Assembly: GCF_040784915.1 (NCBI RefSeq)
Contig: NZ_CP160797.1
Span: forward strand, 2,408,137 to 2,472,136
DNA: 64,000 nt
From: Bacillus vallismortis
Lineage (GTDB): Bacteria > Bacillota > Bacilli > Bacillales > Bacillaceae
Direction: 5' to 3'
Shown here: positions 22,033-32,817 of the stretch, piece after piece
Layout: every line of letters begins with the position of its first letter
Numbering within the stretch: position 1 is the first letter of the stretch
Translations under genes and position numbers: made by a program
The notes under the pieces: model-generated
Told to the model about the DNA's origin: nothing
Database searches by the model: none
What the model saw: the letters and a program-made list of their open reading frames with translations, nothing else

Positions 22033-23343
22033 TTATTTTCTAGCTCTTGCAAATATTTTGATTGGTGTCCCTTCAAAATCGAACGCGTCTCTGATTCGGT
22101 TTTCTAAAAAGCGTTCGTACGAGAAATGCATTAATTCCGGATCGTTTACAAACACAACGAAACTCGGCGGTTTTACCGCCACTTGGGTCGCATAATAAAT
22201 CTTCAAACGAGAACCGTTATGAGTCGGCGTCGGGTTCATTGCCACAGCGTCCATGATGACATCATTTAAGACATTCGTTTGAACCCGCAGTGAATGATTT
22301 TCACTCGCTTTGATAATCGCAGGCATCAGCGTATGAATCCGTTTTTTCGTTAAGGCTGACATGAATAAGATTGGCGCATAACTAAGAAATTGAAAATGGT
22401 CACGGATATTTTCTTCAAATTCTTTCATCGTGCTTTCATCTTTGTCAACAGCATCCCATTTGTTTACGACGATCACGACAGCTTTGCCCGCTTCGTGTGC
22501 ATAACCGGCGATGCGCTTATCCTGTTCAATAATGCCTTCTTCGCCGTCCAGCACAACCGCAACGACTTCTGAGCGGTCGATTGCTTTCAGCGCCCGCAGT
22601 ACACTGTACTTTTCAGTCGTTTCATAGACTTTCCCTTTTTTTCGCATGCCGGCAGTATCAACAATGACAAACTCCTGCTGGTTGTACGTAAATGCCGTAT
22701 CAACAGCATCTCGTGTCGTTCCTGCCACGTTGCTCACAATGACGCGCTCTTCGCCGAGCATCGCGTTCACTAGCGAGGACTTTCCGACGTTCGGGCGTCC
22801 GATCAGGCAGAATTGAACCACTTCTTCATCGTATTTCGTTTCAGGAATGTTTTTAAAATGCTCTGCAACGGCATCCAGCAAATCACCTAATCCGAGTCCG
22901 TGTGTTCCCGAAATTGGATACGGCTCGCCAAAGCCAAGCGAATAAAAATCGTAAATATCCGCTCTCATTTCTGTGTTATCCAGTTTATTAACTGCCAAAA
23001 CAACTGGCTTTTTCGTGCGGTACAAAATTTTCGCTACTTCTTCATCAGCAGCAGTCACGCCTTCACGGCCGTTCACCATAAAGATAATGACATCCGCTTC
23101 ATCCATGGCGATTTCAGCCTGCTGGCGAATCTGCGCTAAGAACGGCTCATCACCGATATCAATACCGCCAGTATCAATTAAATTAAAATCATAATTCAGC
23201 CACTCAGCCGAGCTGTATATCCGATCCCTTGTCACACCAGGGGTATCTTCTACTATTGAAATTCTTTCTCCCGCAATCCGGTTAAAGATTGTGGATTTTC
23301 CTACATTTGGTCTCCCGACAATGGCTACGACAGGTTTACCCAT
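22033..23343 (-). CDS. der: ribosome assembly GTPase Der (EngA)
   Basis: Double-GTPase needed for 50S subunit assembly; 436 residues. Two P-loops are visible, [12 protein letters not shown] near residue 10 and [12 protein letters not shown] near 183, each with DTPG/DTAG and NKxD motifs (NKLD, NKWD). A C-terminal KH-like domain follows from about 350. It is the first gene of a der-gpsA unit. Confidence 0.98.
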   Translation of the reverse strand: MGKPVVAIVGRPNVGKSTIFNRIAGERISIVEDTPGVTRDRIYSSAEWLNYDFNLIDTGGIDIGDEPFLAQIRQQAEIAMDEADVIIFMVNGREGVTAADEEVAKILYRTKKPVVLAVNKLDNTEMRADIYDFYSLGFGEPYPISGTHGLGLGDLLDAVAEHFKNIPETKYDEEVVQFCLIGRPNVGKSSLVNAMLGEERVIVSNVAGTTRDAVDTAFTYNQQEFVIVDTAGMRKKGKVYETTEKYSVLRALKAIDRSEVVAVVLDGEEGIIEQDKRIAGYAHEAGKAVVIVVNKWDAVDKDESTMKEFEENIRDHFQFLSYAPILFMSALTKKRIHTLMPAIIKASENHSLRVQTNVLNDVIMDAVAMNPTPTHNGSRLKIYYATQVAVKPPSFVVFVNDPELMHFSYERFLENRIRDAFDFEGTPIKIFARARK

Positions 23344-23425
23344 AGTACCCTTCCTTTCGATCCAGCCGCTTTCATTTTTACATAAATTTTCAACCGGTTA
23401 TTAAAATCATTTCATTCACTTTTAT

Positions 23426-23454
23426 GAAAAGAAACCCTTCAGAGGAAGGGCTTA
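23426..23454 (-). terminator. terminator after the yphA-yphB-ypzH cluster
   Basis: GCCCTTC / GAAGGGT stem with a CTCT loop and TTTC tail, between ypzH and der. The T tract is weak. Confidence 0.6.
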
Positions 23455-23496
23455 ACTCATTTATTATATCAGTTTTTACTGGGATCACAACTATTC

Positions 23497-23691
23497 TTAA
23501 AAATGTTTCACGATCAAATACACGTCATCTCCAATTCTGTGCGCTATTCCATCAAGGATCGCCTCAAGATTTTTAGCGAAAAGCTCCATCTCCTTTTTGT
23601 CATTGCAAAAAAAGACAGGAGCTCCCCCCGCAGCCCGGTTTCGGTTCGTCGTAATCACAGACAAAATCATTTTCGTAAGAGATTCGCTCAT
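23497..23691 (-). CDS. ypzH: capping-complex subunit for YIEGIA protein
   Basis: Protein of 64 residues with no membrane segment. It overlaps the end of yphB by four bases, so it is translationally coupled to it. I recognise it as the small soluble partner that accompanies YIEGIA-type membrane proteins in spore-formers. The biochemical role is unknown. The name ypzH is from memory and less certain than the family call. Confidence 0.75.
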   Translation of the reverse strand: MSESLTKMILSVITTNRNRAAGGAPVFFCNDKKEMELFAKNLEAILDGIAHRIGDDVYLIVKHF

Positions 23692-24581
23692 TCTATCACC
23701 TTATCCTGGTTCTTGATAAATTCCGTCGGCATTCTGATCGCGTTTTCCAAAGTTGGAACATTGCTGATAATCTGAACAGCTGTTTCGGGATGGTTAATTT
23801 GCGGAAGAACAAAAACTGCCACTCTCCCGTCATTTAAATCGCGTTTTGCAATTGGAGTGAGAGACGGCTCGCCCGAATCCCGATAAACCCCGAGTACATT
23901 CGAAACATCAAATAAAATGGCCTGGCGCTGCCCTAAGTTGGCAATCGTCGCTGCTGAATTAAAGTTTTTTGGCGTTAAAATAAATCCCATGCCGTGCTTT
24001 AAAATCAGCTCCTGTTTTTCCGGAAGCCCAATATTCATCATATAAATATTATCAACAAACAGTCCCGGACCGTCAAAGTACGGCTTTATGTACTCGATAT
24101 CTACAATATCCTTCAACACACTGCCCGACATAAATTTCATTGCCAGCAAGAAACAAACAATAGCCGCTATGACTGCAGCCCAAATGGATAAAAGCACATA
24201 CGCAGAGGTTGTCAAAAGAGCTGTAAAGATCACGATATAATTTCTGCTTTCAAACGCAATCGCAATTCCCTCAATATATGTGCTTCCCCTTGAGACAAGT
24301 TCATACGAATCCATTTGCGTCAGTGTGTTCCGCTCCATGTTTCGAACATCTCTAAATTGCGTCGCTGCCAATGTTAAAAACGTGATGGCCGTAAATTCCT
24401 CCTGCAAAAGCGCCGGCATAATAATGGCCCCTAAACCAGCCGCAATCAGCCCTAGTGCAATGTGAATGACTTTCCCATGAACATAGGTCGGATACTGGCG
24501 GTAATCCGTTTTCAGCATATAAAGCCGTGTCGCGACCCCGGCAATGACCCCAGCAATAATTGGATAAATGTAATCACTCAT
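23688..24581 (-). CDS. yphB: YIEGIA-family membrane protein
   Basis: Protein of 297 residues with about four membrane helices in the N-terminal half and a soluble C-terminal region. The family-naming motif YIEGIA is at about residues 103-108 (STYIEGIAIAF). The ATG at 24581 overlaps the yphA stop by four bases (ATGA), so the longer frame to 24773 is not used. The family occurs in endospore-formers. It forms a cluster with yphA and ypzH. Function not established to my knowledge. Confidence 0.85.
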   Translation of the reverse strand: MSDYIYPIIAGVIAGVATRLYMLKTDYRQYPTYVHGKVIHIALGLIAAGLGAIIMPALLQEEFTAITFLTLAATQFRDVRNMERNTLTQMDSYELVSRGSTYIEGIAIAFESRNYIVIFTALLTTSAYVLLSIWAAVIAAIVCFLLAMKFMSGSVLKDIVDIEYIKPYFDGPGLFVDNIYMMNIGLPEKQELILKHGMGFILTPKNFNSAATIANLGQRQAILFDVSNVLGVYRDSGEPSLTPIAKRDLNDGRVAVFVLPQINHPETAVQIISNVPTLENAIRMPTEFIKNQDKVIE

Positions 24582-25177
24582 GACATTTTGGTAGCTCCTT
24601 TGTTTGATCTTTTGCTCTTTTGACCAATCTGGCTTGCCAGCTGTTCGTATCTCGATATGCCAAACAGCAATATAATACCCGCGGAACACGTATTCAGCCA
24701 TTGAAAGCCACCGACAGCCAAAGCCCCGGCCAGCTTCTGAATCACAAACGAATACACCAGTTCGCCTTGGCACATCCCTAGCACAAATAATGTAAGCTGT
24801 TTCTGGAACTCCCTTTCAACCGAAGCTGTCAAAAGCACTAATAATATTACGGCAGCCCACTCAGGTTTTATGATAAACCAAACTGGATCATATAATGCAA
24901 AAAGATAAACAAACGCATACCCGGCAATAAGCATCAGATAGACCATGAGATAACGAAAACGATACATTCTCAAATACCCTGCATAGACACACCCGCAGAA
25001 AAAAAACATCATATAAGCAGTATTTAGGGAAAAATATAAAGTGATGTCATGTATGCTTAGAATCATATTAGTCAAAATAAAGACAGAGACGGCAAATCGC
25101 CTTTTCGTCTTTTCAAAAATAAAGGTCGTCAGAACCCACAGAAACCACATTGACCAATAGTAATAAAATTGTTCCAT
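24578..25177 (-). CDS. yphA: integral membrane protein YphA
   Basis: Polytopic protein of 199 residues with about six hydrophobic helices and a short basic C-terminal tail (KSKRSNKG). The ATG at 25177 is preceded by GGAGGAAGC; part of that ribosome site lies in an 8-bp hairpin (25187-25205). It is coupled by overlap to yphB. Function unknown. Confidence 0.87.
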   Translation of the reverse strand: MEQFYYYWSMWFLWVLTTFIFEKTKRRFAVSVFILTNMILSIHDITLYFSLNTAYMMFFFCGCVYAGYLRMYRFRYLMVYLMLIAGYAFVYLFALYDPVWFIIKPEWAAVILLVLLTASVEREFQKQLTLFVLGMCQGELVYSFVIQKLAGALAVGGFQWLNTCSAGIILLFGISRYEQLASQIGQKSKRSNKGATKMS

Positions 25178-25254
25178 TTTGCTTCCTCCATACTCCCAGT
25201 ATGGAGCCCGAGCGCTTTTTTTAAACAATCCACTTCACAATAAGGAGTATGATC

Positions 25255-25386
25255 ATGGGAAAAGACAGACAGGAAAAAAAACTCAAAGCTTCTGGCAGAG
25301 TCGAATCAGATCGCGACCATTCCATTCACTATGACGGAGCAACAAGCCTTGAACAAAACGGAAAATTCAAAAAGCGAAAATCATAA
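25255..25386 (+). CDS. ypzI: small hydrophilic protein YpzI
   Basis: A 43-residue, highly charged protein beginning MGKDRQEKKLKASGRVE and ending in KKRKS, on the plus strand between yphA and fni. AAGGAG lies eight bases before the ATG, and a terminator follows the stop at once. No domain is visible beyond its own small family. The opposite strand is empty here. I remember a ypzI gene at this place in B. subtilis; the function is unknown. Confidence 0.8.
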   Translation: MGKDRQEKKLKASGRVESDRDHSIHYDGATSLEQNGKFKKRKS

Positions 25387-25423
25387 TCAAAAGCCCAAAA
25401 CTCATAAGGTTTTGGGCTTTTGA
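25387..25423. terminator. bidirectional terminator for ypzI and fni
   Basis: CAAAAGCCCAAAAC / GTTTTGGGCTTTTG stem. Flanking A and T runs let it serve both the plus-strand ypzI and the minus-strand fni. Confidence 0.88.
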
Positions 25424-25427
25424 TCAT

Positions 25428-26489
<1,062 letters not shown>

Positions 26490-27638
26490 TTATTTTAGTT
26501 TATTCAGCTTATCTCCGATCAGATCACCAAGCTGGAAGCCAGTGCTTGTTTCTTCCTTCGCCTGATATTGACGGTAATCTTCCTGATCGGCTTTAGGCGC
26601 TTCTTCAAGTTCACGCATACTTAATGAAATGCGCTCCTCATTTTCATTCACATCAAGAACCTTCACTTTTACAGTCTGTCCTTCTTCAAGGACTTCATGC
26701 GGCGTGCCGATGTGTTTGTTGGAAATTTGAGAAATATGAACGAGACCTTCAACACCCGGAAAGATTTCAACAAAGGCTCCGAAGCTTACAAGACGCTGCA
26801 CAGTTCCTTCAAGCACATCGCCTGGTTTCACTTTCTCGCCGATTTGGCTCCACGGTCCAGGCAGTGTATCTTTGATAGATAAAGAAATACGTTCATTATC
26901 ACGGTCAACCGATAATACTTTCACTTTTACTTCTTGTCCTTCTTCAACAACGTCAGACGGCTTCTCCACATGGGAGTGGGAAAGCTGCGAAATGTGTACA
27001 AGTCCGTCGATACCGCCGATATCAACAAACGCACCAAAATCAGTCAGGCGCTGCACTTTGCCATCAAGTACACTTCCAACTTCGAGAGACTGAAGAAGTT
27101 CTTGTTTTTTATTTACTTGCTCACTTTCAACAACGGCACGGTGTGAAAGGATCACGCGGTTTTTATCACGGTCAAGCTCTACAACGAGCAGAGACAGTGT
27201 TTTTCCTTTATAATCAGTAAAATCTTCAACGAAATGCGCTTCAACAAGTGATGCCGGAATAAAACCGCGAACGCCGATATCAACGACAAGTCCGCCTTTC
27301 ACGACATCTTTAACTTCAGCTTCAAACACTTCTTTTGTTTCAAATTTTTTCTCAAGGTCTTCCCAAGCGCGGTCTGCATCAACAGCACGTTTAGATAAAA
27401 TCAAAGCATCGTCTTCCACTTTTGTTACTTTCAGGTCAAGCTCGTCGTCTACTTTTACAACATCCGATGCTTTCTCTACATGAAGACTTGATAATTCACT
27501 GATTGGAATAATACCGGACTGTTTGACATTGATAATTTCAACATCCACATGCTTATCCTCTACCTTTGTCACAATCCCTTTAACTACATCTCCAACCTCT
27601 GGCACTTGAACATCAATTTGATTCATTTCCTCTGTCAT
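26490..27638 (-). CDS. ypfD: S1-domain RNA-binding protein YpfD
   Basis: Four S1 (OB-fold) repeats in 382 residues, at roughly 15-85, 100-170, 185-255 and 270-340. The last two are closest to consensus ([39 protein letters not shown]). It resembles ribosomal protein S1 but is shorter than the six-repeat enteric form. AAGGAGG precedes the ATG. A palindrome with a TTGACA lies about 140-180 bases upstream. Confidence 0.94.
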   Translation of the reverse strand: MTEEMNQIDVQVPEVGDVVKGIVTKVEDKHVDVEIINVKQSGIIPISELSSLHVEKASDVVKVDDELDLKVTKVEDDALILSKRAVDADRAWEDLEKKFETKEVFEAEVKDVVKGGLVVDIGVRGFIPASLVEAHFVEDFTDYKGKTLSLLVVELDRDKNRVILSHRAVVESEQVNKKQELLQSLEVGSVLDGKVQRLTDFGAFVDIGGIDGLVHISQLSHSHVEKPSDVVEEGQEVKVKVLSVDRDNERISLSIKDTLPGPWSQIGEKVKPGDVLEGTVQRLVSFGAFVEIFPGVEGLVHISQISNKHIGTPHEVLEEGQTVKVKVLDVNENEERISLSMRELEEAPKADQEDYRQYQAKEETSTGFQLGDLIGDKLNKLK

Positions 27639-27774
27639 TTGAATAACCTCCTTGGTCCAAACCTACACAGCTTAATTAAAACGGTTTGAAAGCTGGACAT
27701 ATAACATGCCCGCTTTTAGCCGAATATGTATTAAAGAATCATCCAAAAAAGTTTTTTGAATGATCAATAAAAAG

Positions 27775-27816
27775 TTTTATTAGTATTAACTTCTAATAAA
27801 AGGACAGGTTTGTCAA
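27775..27816 (-). promoter_or_regulatory. palindrome next to a -35 box upstream of ypfD (FapR-like)
   Basis: A perfect 9-bp inverted repeat TTTTATTAG / CTAATAAAA with a 9-base centre (27775-27801). TTGACA (27816-27811) lies nine bases upstream. The core TTAG-N9-CTAA has the half-sites and spacing of a FapR operator. No good -10 stands 17 bases from TTGACA, so the promoter call is weak. Confidence 0.4.
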
Positions 27817-27870
27817 GCAATAACATTCTTTCTTGGCTGAAAAAATCCAAAAAAGTGGCATTCGCCATAA

Positions 27871-28545
27871 TCAGCGGGACTTTTGCTCCACTGCCTTGAG
27901 GATTTTATCAGCTACCTCTTGAATGGAAAGAGATGTCGTATCGATTTCAAGAGCGTCTTCTGCTTTGCGCAATGGTGATACTTCGCGCTCTGAATCAAGC
28001 TTGTCTCTTCTTGCAATTTCCTCAATCAATGTCTCATAGTTGACATCGTAGCCTTTTTTCACGTTTTCTTCATAACGGCGTTTCGCTCTTTCCTCAACAG
28101 AAGCCAAAAGAAAGATTTTCACTTCAGCATTCGGCAGCACGTGAGTCCCGATATCACGTCCATCCATGACGACGCCGCCTTTTTCCCCAAGCTGCTGCTG
28201 GCGTTTCACCATTTCTCCCCTGACGCTTCTGTGCTTTGCTGCTATTGAAACTTGGTTGCTGACTTCGTCTGTTCGGATCGCCTCAGTTACATCGGTGCCG
28301 TTAACGAGCACTTTTTGTCCTTCTTCTGTTGTCATCAGTTCAATGTTTGTCCGCTTTAGCAGCTCAGCCAGTTTTTTTTCATTTGCCAGGTCAATGTTTT
28401 CTTGCAAAGCCGTATACGTTATCGCCCGATACATCGCTCCTGTATCAATATATATGTACGATTTCTTCTCAGCCACAATTTTGGCAACGGTGCTTTTCCC
28501 CGCAGCTGCCGGGCCGTCAATTGCAATCGATAATTTCTTTTCCAT
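27871..28545 (-). CDS. cmk: cytidylate kinase
   Basis: Phosphorylates CMP and dCMP. It has 224 residues with the P-loop GPAAAGKST near residue 10, the family motif DTGAMYRA, and [20 protein letters not shown]. The ATG at 28545 has AAGGAGAGG upstream; the frame extends to 28587 without a ribosome site. It precedes ypfD, a pairing (cmk with an S1-type gene) also found in many bacteria. Confidence 0.96.
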   Translation of the reverse strand: MEKKLSIAIDGPAAAGKSTVAKIVAEKKSYIYIDTGAMYRAITYTALQENIDLANEKKLAELLKRTNIELMTTEEGQKVLVNGTDVTEAIRTDEVSNQVSIAAKHRSVRGEMVKRQQQLGEKGGVVMDGRDIGTHVLPNAEVKIFLLASVEERAKRRYEENVKKGYDVNYETLIEEIARRDKLDSEREVSPLRKAEDALEIDTTSLSIQEVADKILKAVEQKSR

Positions 28546-28623
28546 AATTCCTCTCCTTGCTCTTTTCTCCTCTATGGATTGTATCACGAACTTTATGAAA
28601 AAGGGTGGAAAATTGATGAATAA

Positions 28624-28800
28624 TTAATGTTTGAAGGTTTCAATCCTATTGTTCTCCTCCATTTTATCCACCCCTTCATATTGAATCACTTTTGATACAT
28701 AAGGCTCAATATGCTCATAGTGAAAAAGAATCTGGACACCAAGTAAAATGATGGCCTGAATGAACAATAATTTGATCAGCAGCCGTTCAAATGTTTTCAT
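28624..28800 (-). CDS. ypfB: small membrane protein YpfB
   Basis: A 58-residue protein starting MKTFERLLIKLLFIQAIILL with one N-terminal membrane helix and a charged tail ending IETFKH. GGAGGTG lies seven bases before the ATG at 28800. It lies between ypfA and cmk, with 44 bases to ypfA. Function unknown; it is conserved at this position in B. subtilis. Confidence 0.82.
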   Translation of the reverse strand: MKTFERLLIKLLFIQAIILLGVQILFHYEHIEPYVSKVIQYEGVDKMEENNRIETFKH

Positions 28801-28844
28801 CGGAGCACCTCCATCACAAATAGTATGGAAGTGTTTGCCGATGT

Positions 28845-29498
28845 TTATTCCATCCGTGCCTTTCTTCTCTTATTTAACTGGCGCCGGATGCAATATTGAA
28901 GCAGAAACTGCTGGTCACTCGCTGAGATTCCCGTATACTCAAGGGTCATTTTATGCTTCCCTGTTTTCGGATCGTCAAAGACTCGTCTGACAACGGCTTC
29001 TGTTTCTATTTGACGTATGTTTTCATTTTCAGAAAGACTGATAATCAGGCTTAATGATTCCCCGGATTGAAAGGAATGGCCATCCGCTAAAATTAAGGCG
29101 ATGCCGCCCGCGCTGATATTATAGGAAAGTGTGCTGAACTCTTCCTCAGCTGCCGGCTGCATTCGCACATCCAATACCGCATCAGTTCTCACATACTGGC
29201 GGCGCTGGATCCGTTTCACCTTTTCACGGGGAGGCACTTCAAGACAGATCATTTGAAGTTTGTCCTTCACTTTACCTTTTATACGGCTTGTAAAGCGGTA
29301 AGGAACTTCGTCTTTGCCCACAAACTCTACCGTTACTTCCATATCGTTATGCAAAATCACAGTTCGCCCTGTAGCTACATCAACCGGGTACGCGATCAAA
29401 AGCTCATTGTTTTCGTTGCTTACAGCTTTACTTTTCGCTTTTTTCAATTCATTTTCTTCTATATATTCTAAATATATATTTTCCCCAATCTCAATCAT
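28845..29498 (-). CDS. ypfA: c-di-GMP receptor of PilZ family (MotI/DgrA)
   Basis: Protein of 217 residues with an N-terminal YcgR-like domain and a C-terminal PilZ domain from about 95. The c-di-GMP contacts are visible: RRQYVR and the NISAGG motif. In B. subtilis the protein inhibits the flagellar motor when c-di-GMP is bound. I chose the ATG at 29498; a GTG three codons upstream (29507) is also possible. Confidence 0.93.
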   Translation of the reverse strand: MIEIGENIYLEYIEENELKKAKSKAVSNENNELLIAYPVDVATGRTVILHNDMEVTVEFVGKDEVPYRFTSRIKGKVKDKLQMICLEVPPREKVKRIQRRQYVRTDAVLDVRMQPAAEEEFSTLSYNISAGGIALILADGHSFQSGESLSLIISLSENENIRQIETEAVVRRVFDDPKTGKHKMTLEYTGISASDQQFLLQYCIRRQLNKRRKARME

Positions 29499-29552
29499 TA
29501 ACTTCACTCTTTCGTATTCAATATACTCTCATTTTTATTAAAGCACGTTATG

Positions 29553-29587
29553 AAAAAAAGGAAAAGACATTTAGTCCTTTCCTCCTG
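29553..29587 (-). terminator. sleB-ypeB terminator
   Basis: AAAGGA / TCCTTT stem with a T run on the minus strand, just after the ypeB stop. The stem is short and AT-rich. Confidence 0.65.
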
Positions 29588-29591
29588 TTTT

Positions 29592-30944
29592 TTATAGGTC
29601 TTTATATATAGGTTCAGCATTTTTTAATTTTTCAACCTTTTCTTCCGAACCATCACTGGCATTTATATACATTCTGAATGTGTCATTTTCAATTGTCCCG
29701 AGCATTTCATAGCATAACACTTCTTGGCCAAGTTCATTTGTAATCAAAGCAAGCCTTGTTTCTCTTACTTGTACATTTTTATTTAATTTCGATTTCGCTT
29801 CTGCCTCAGTAATGGCCGGCTTAGGAATATTTCTTTTTCTGTGGGATGTTAGGAAGTCCCTTGCTGAAAAGCCTACAACCTCACCGTCATCCAAAGCCAC
29901 TTTCATGCGAATGGCTTCCGGGTACATTCGGATTTTATTTTCAACAGGCACATATGAAAATACGCCGATTTTATCATATTGGGCACTTTCATCAATTTCC
30001 AAATCATCTGTTTCAAATCCGTTTTTCTTTAAAAAGGCGAGCGCGCGGTTCGACCCGTCATTCAAACTGAATTTCTGATTCTTCACTTTTCTGTTTTGGA
30101 TCAAATATACCGGATGCCCGCCCTTTCTCGTAATATCCATATAAATCGCTGCTTTATGGTCTGGGTCTTTCATGCTGACGCTATATACGTCGCGGTTTGT
30201 TTTTTTTCCACTTTTCACCACTTTAATTGAATAATTGTCATCCGGGGCAAAACGCTCAGCAATTTGTTTTGCTTCCTGTTCGGAAATTTGTTTTCCTTTC
30301 AGATGGCTGAAGCCCTTCTCTTCTTTTTTGGTGCTGGTGAAACTCGGGCCAAGGTCTGTTCCGGTGGAGAATGCACCGACATTTTTTTCGACGGTTTTAA
30401 AGCTGTTGATAATCGTATTATCGCTTTGTTTTTCGTCAGAAGCCAGTGCCATCTCTACGTCCATCCAGCGAAGGTTTTTGCTCATAACAAGGTGCTGAAC
30501 ATGACGCAATTCATTTTGTATATCTTCGGATTGCTGATATAGCTTATTTAGTGATGTATACTCTTTTTTATCTAGCGGCTTTTGCTCCAAATCTCTGACT
30601 GACGTTTTATAACTGAAATCGCCGATCTTTGATAATAACTCTTCTGTTTTGTTAAACGGCATTAATGTAAGCGGCAGCTGACTGACACTGTTATGGGCTT
30701 CAGATGTAATCCTCCACACATCTACCAATGCAGGTGACAGTGATTTTTGGCTGTTCATGGCGAGTGTTGTTCCGATTTTATCGTGAAGCTGATCCATCTG
30801 ATAGGTAAGTTCATGGAACGCCCGCTGGTAGTTATTTTCAGCATGAAGAAGAACTGCGTCTTTTTCCTGGTGTTCTTTGTATCCCCAGTAGCTTGTACCG
30901 ACAATTGCAATACCGAGCAACGCGATTAAAATACCTCTGATCAT
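29592..30944 (-). CDS. ypeB: germination protein YpeB
   Basis: Partner of the cortex-lytic enzyme SleB; each needs the other for stability in the spore. It has 450 residues: one N-terminal membrane helix (about 5-22), a helical middle and a C-terminal half with PepSY-like repeats (from about 215). It begins 36 bases after sleB in the same transcript. Confidence 0.95.
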   Translation of the reverse strand: MIRGILIALLGIAIVGTSYWGYKEHQEKDAVLLHAENNYQRAFHELTYQMDQLHDKIGTTLAMNSQKSLSPALVDVWRITSEAHNSVSQLPLTLMPFNKTEELLSKIGDFSYKTSVRDLEQKPLDKKEYTSLNKLYQQSEDIQNELRHVQHLVMSKNLRWMDVEMALASDEKQSDNTIINSFKTVEKNVGAFSTGTDLGPSFTSTKKEEKGFSHLKGKQISEQEAKQIAERFAPDDNYSIKVVKSGKKTNRDVYSVSMKDPDHKAAIYMDITRKGGHPVYLIQNRKVKNQKFSLNDGSNRALAFLKKNGFETDDLEIDESAQYDKIGVFSYVPVENKIRMYPEAIRMKVALDDGEVVGFSARDFLTSHRKRNIPKPAITEAEAKSKLNKNVQVRETRLALITNELGQEVLCYEMLGTIENDTFRMYINASDGSEEKVEKLKNAEPIYKDL

Positions 30945-30980
30945 TTATCACACCTCATTTTTATGCTTTCTTATATCCTG

Positions 30981-31892
30981 CTACTCACAGAAAATGTGTT
31001 TTCCGATTCTCTTGATCTGCGGGCGTCCCCAAATCCATGCGCTGGTCGCTGTATCCGGATTAAAGTAGTACAGTGCTTCCTCGGTTGGATCCCAGCCATT
31101 AATGGCATCCAGCACTGCTTCTCTTGCCGTTTCATTCGGCTGCATATAGATTTGCCCGTCAGCCACTGCTGTAAAAGCAAGCGGTTCAAAAATAATACCA
31201 GCAACTGAATTGGGAAATAACGGACTGTTCAACCGGTTCAAAATAACTGCCGCGACGGCAACCTGACCCTCGTACGGTTCTCCCCGTGCTTCCCCGTAAA
31301 CCGCTTGAGAAAGCAGCCGAATATCATTGTTGGAAAATCCGCCAGGCATGTTAGCTGCGACCGCGTCCTGTTTTCTTGTTTTTTCAGGTGTGTTGTTTTG
31401 CTGTTTATCCGCTTTAGGCTGCTGCGTTGTTTTTTCCGCAGGCTGTTTCTGCCGCGCTTCTGCTTGCTGTCTTGCTTTTTGTGTTGCTGCTTTTGACGGT
31501 TTCGTCTGATACTTTAGCGGAATTTTTCCGTAATGCGTGAACGTATTCCCTTTTTGAAGCTGTTCCATGACATATTCACGATAGTATTTAGATTTAGATA
31601 TTAGGGTTTGCTTTGTTTTAGCCCCTACAAGGCCATCAACCTCTTTTAACCCGAATTGATCCTGAAAATTTCGAACTGCCCAGTACGTTCCCCATCCATA
31701 AACCCCGTCAATTTTTCCGTTATAGTATCCATTATATTGAAGGCGCGCTTGGAGTTCGATCACATCGTCTCCTGTAGCCCCTCTTTGAATGACCTGATTG
31801 GAAAAGGCAGAGATGGTTTCAGTATTGATAAACGTCGTTATTGTAAAGGAAAAAAGGATGAGACATGCCATAATCGTTCCTTTGGACTTCAT
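30981..31892 (-). CDS. sleB: spore cortex-lytic enzyme SleB
   Basis: Lytic transglycosylase of the spore cortex used during germination. It has 303 residues: signal peptide (1-31, after CLILFSFTITTFINTETISAF), a peptidoglycan-binding domain (about 35-95), a Lys/Gln/Ala/Thr-rich linker (about 125-175) and the catalytic hydrolase_2 domain with SQAVYGEARGEPYEGQVAVAAVILNR. First gene of sleB-ypeB. Confidence 0.96.
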   Translation of the reverse strand: MKSKGTIMACLILFSFTITTFINTETISAFSNQVIQRGATGDDVIELQARLQYNGYYNGKIDGVYGWGTYWAVRNFQDQFGLKEVDGLVGAKTKQTLISKSKYYREYVMEQLQKGNTFTHYGKIPLKYQTKPSKAATQKARQQAEARQKQPAEKTTQQPKADKQQNNTPEKTRKQDAVAANMPGGFSNNDIRLLSQAVYGEARGEPYEGQVAVAAVILNRLNSPLFPNSVAGIIFEPLAFTAVADGQIYMQPNETAREAVLDAINGWDPTEEALYYFNPDTATSAWIWGRPQIKRIGKHIFCE

Positions 31893-31931
31893 CTTTTCAA
31901 GCCTCCTACAGCAAATTTTTGAGTGTAATCG

Positions 31932-31961
31932 TATTTTCTGTAACGAGGTTATTTTTATACA
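31932..31961 (-). promoter_or_regulatory. possible sigma-G promoter of sleB
   Basis: TGTATA (31961-31956) and GAAAATA (31938-31932), 17 bases apart. The -35 fits forespore sigma-G; the -10 is poor. Known forespore expression of sleB supports the location. Confidence 0.35.
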
Positions 31962-32013
31962 CTCTTTCCTTGTTATCCCTCAGAACATAAATCTCATTTG
32001 ATAAATCGGCACA

Positions 32014-32042
32014 CAAAAAGCCGCACGGTTCTGTGCGGCTTC
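32014..32042 (-). terminator. prsW terminator
   Basis: AAGCCGCAC / GTGCGGCTT stem with a TTTTTG tail, starting at the prsW stop codon. Confidence 0.87.
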
Positions 32043-32698
32043 TATACTTGCATCATATTGACGGAACGGGCTTTTTTCGCTTTGCGCAAACCAAACCACC
32101 ATAAAAACAACATAAATGGAAACATATAATAAATCCAATTGCTGAGTGCTGTCAGAATAAAATCATACGATCCATGCAAAAGTGACGGAACAGCTAAAGA
32201 AAGAATAAGCCACTTCACACGCGCCTTATGAGCGGAAAAACGGGCTTTCCCAAGGTAAAATCCCATAATAACACCTATCAAGGCATGGCATGAAACTGGC
32301 AGCAGCGCCCTGACAAACGCATGCTCCACACCGTGGCCGATTAAGTAAAGAATATTTTCGAGAGTTGCAAAACCGAGCGATACACTGGCCCCGTACACAA
32401 TCCCGTCATAATGCTCATCAAAGTGGGCGTGCGGGTATACACTGACCATCAGAATAAACCATTTCAGTGATTCCTCCAAAAACCCTGAAGTCAAAAAAGA
32501 AACGAAAAAGCTTCCGCCTCCCACATTCTCTTTTTCAAGCACGTACTGGATAAACATTGTGGGAAATACAAGAACAACTCCCAGAAAAAACGACCGAAGC
32601 ACCATATGTACAGGTTCATTATCATACTGATCTTTTAAATAAAAATAACTTAACAGCGCGATGCCGGGAGCGATTCCTGCAGAGATGATTGCAAACAT
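32042..32698 (-). CDS. prsW: site-1 membrane protease PrsW
   Basis: Cleaves the anti-sigma factor RsiW in B. subtilis, releasing sigma-W upon envelope stress. Integral membrane metalloprotease of 218 residues with about seven helices. The active-site signatures of the family are present: EESLKW (EExxK) near 78, SCHALIG near 140 and HGSYDF near 180. RsiW itself is not encoded in the window. Confidence 0.94.
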   Translation of the reverse strand: MFAIISAGIAPGIALLSYFYLKDQYDNEPVHMVLRSFFLGVVLVFPTMFIQYVLEKENVGGGSFFVSFLTSGFLEESLKWFILMVSVYPHAHFDEHYDGIVYGASVSLGFATLENILYLIGHGVEHAFVRALLPVSCHALIGVIMGFYLGKARFSAHKARVKWLILSLAVPSLLHGSYDFILTALSNWIYYMFPFMLFLWWFGLRKAKKARSVNMMQV

Positions 32699-32772
32699 CA
32701 GGCAACCTCTTTCCTTTATATTCCTAAGTCTATCCTACCATGTTGTTTATGATTTTACATCTGTCTGAACTT

Positions 32773-32812
32773 AAAAAAACAAAAAGAGCATACGAATTCT
32801 TCATATGCTCCC
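32773..32812 (-). terminator. ypdA terminator
   Basis: GAGCATA / TATGCTC stem followed by TTTTTGTTTTTTT on the minus strand, just after the ypdA stop. Confidence 0.85.
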
Positions 32813-32817
32813 CTTCT

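Noticed and set aside
29553..29587. Tiny frame with AGGAGG after ypeB
   Set aside because: Only about ten codons, embedded in the terminator hairpin.
31350..31530. Repeat-like region in sleB
   Set aside because: It is a Lys/Gln/Ala/Thr-rich linker between domains, not a nucleotide repeat or CRISPR.
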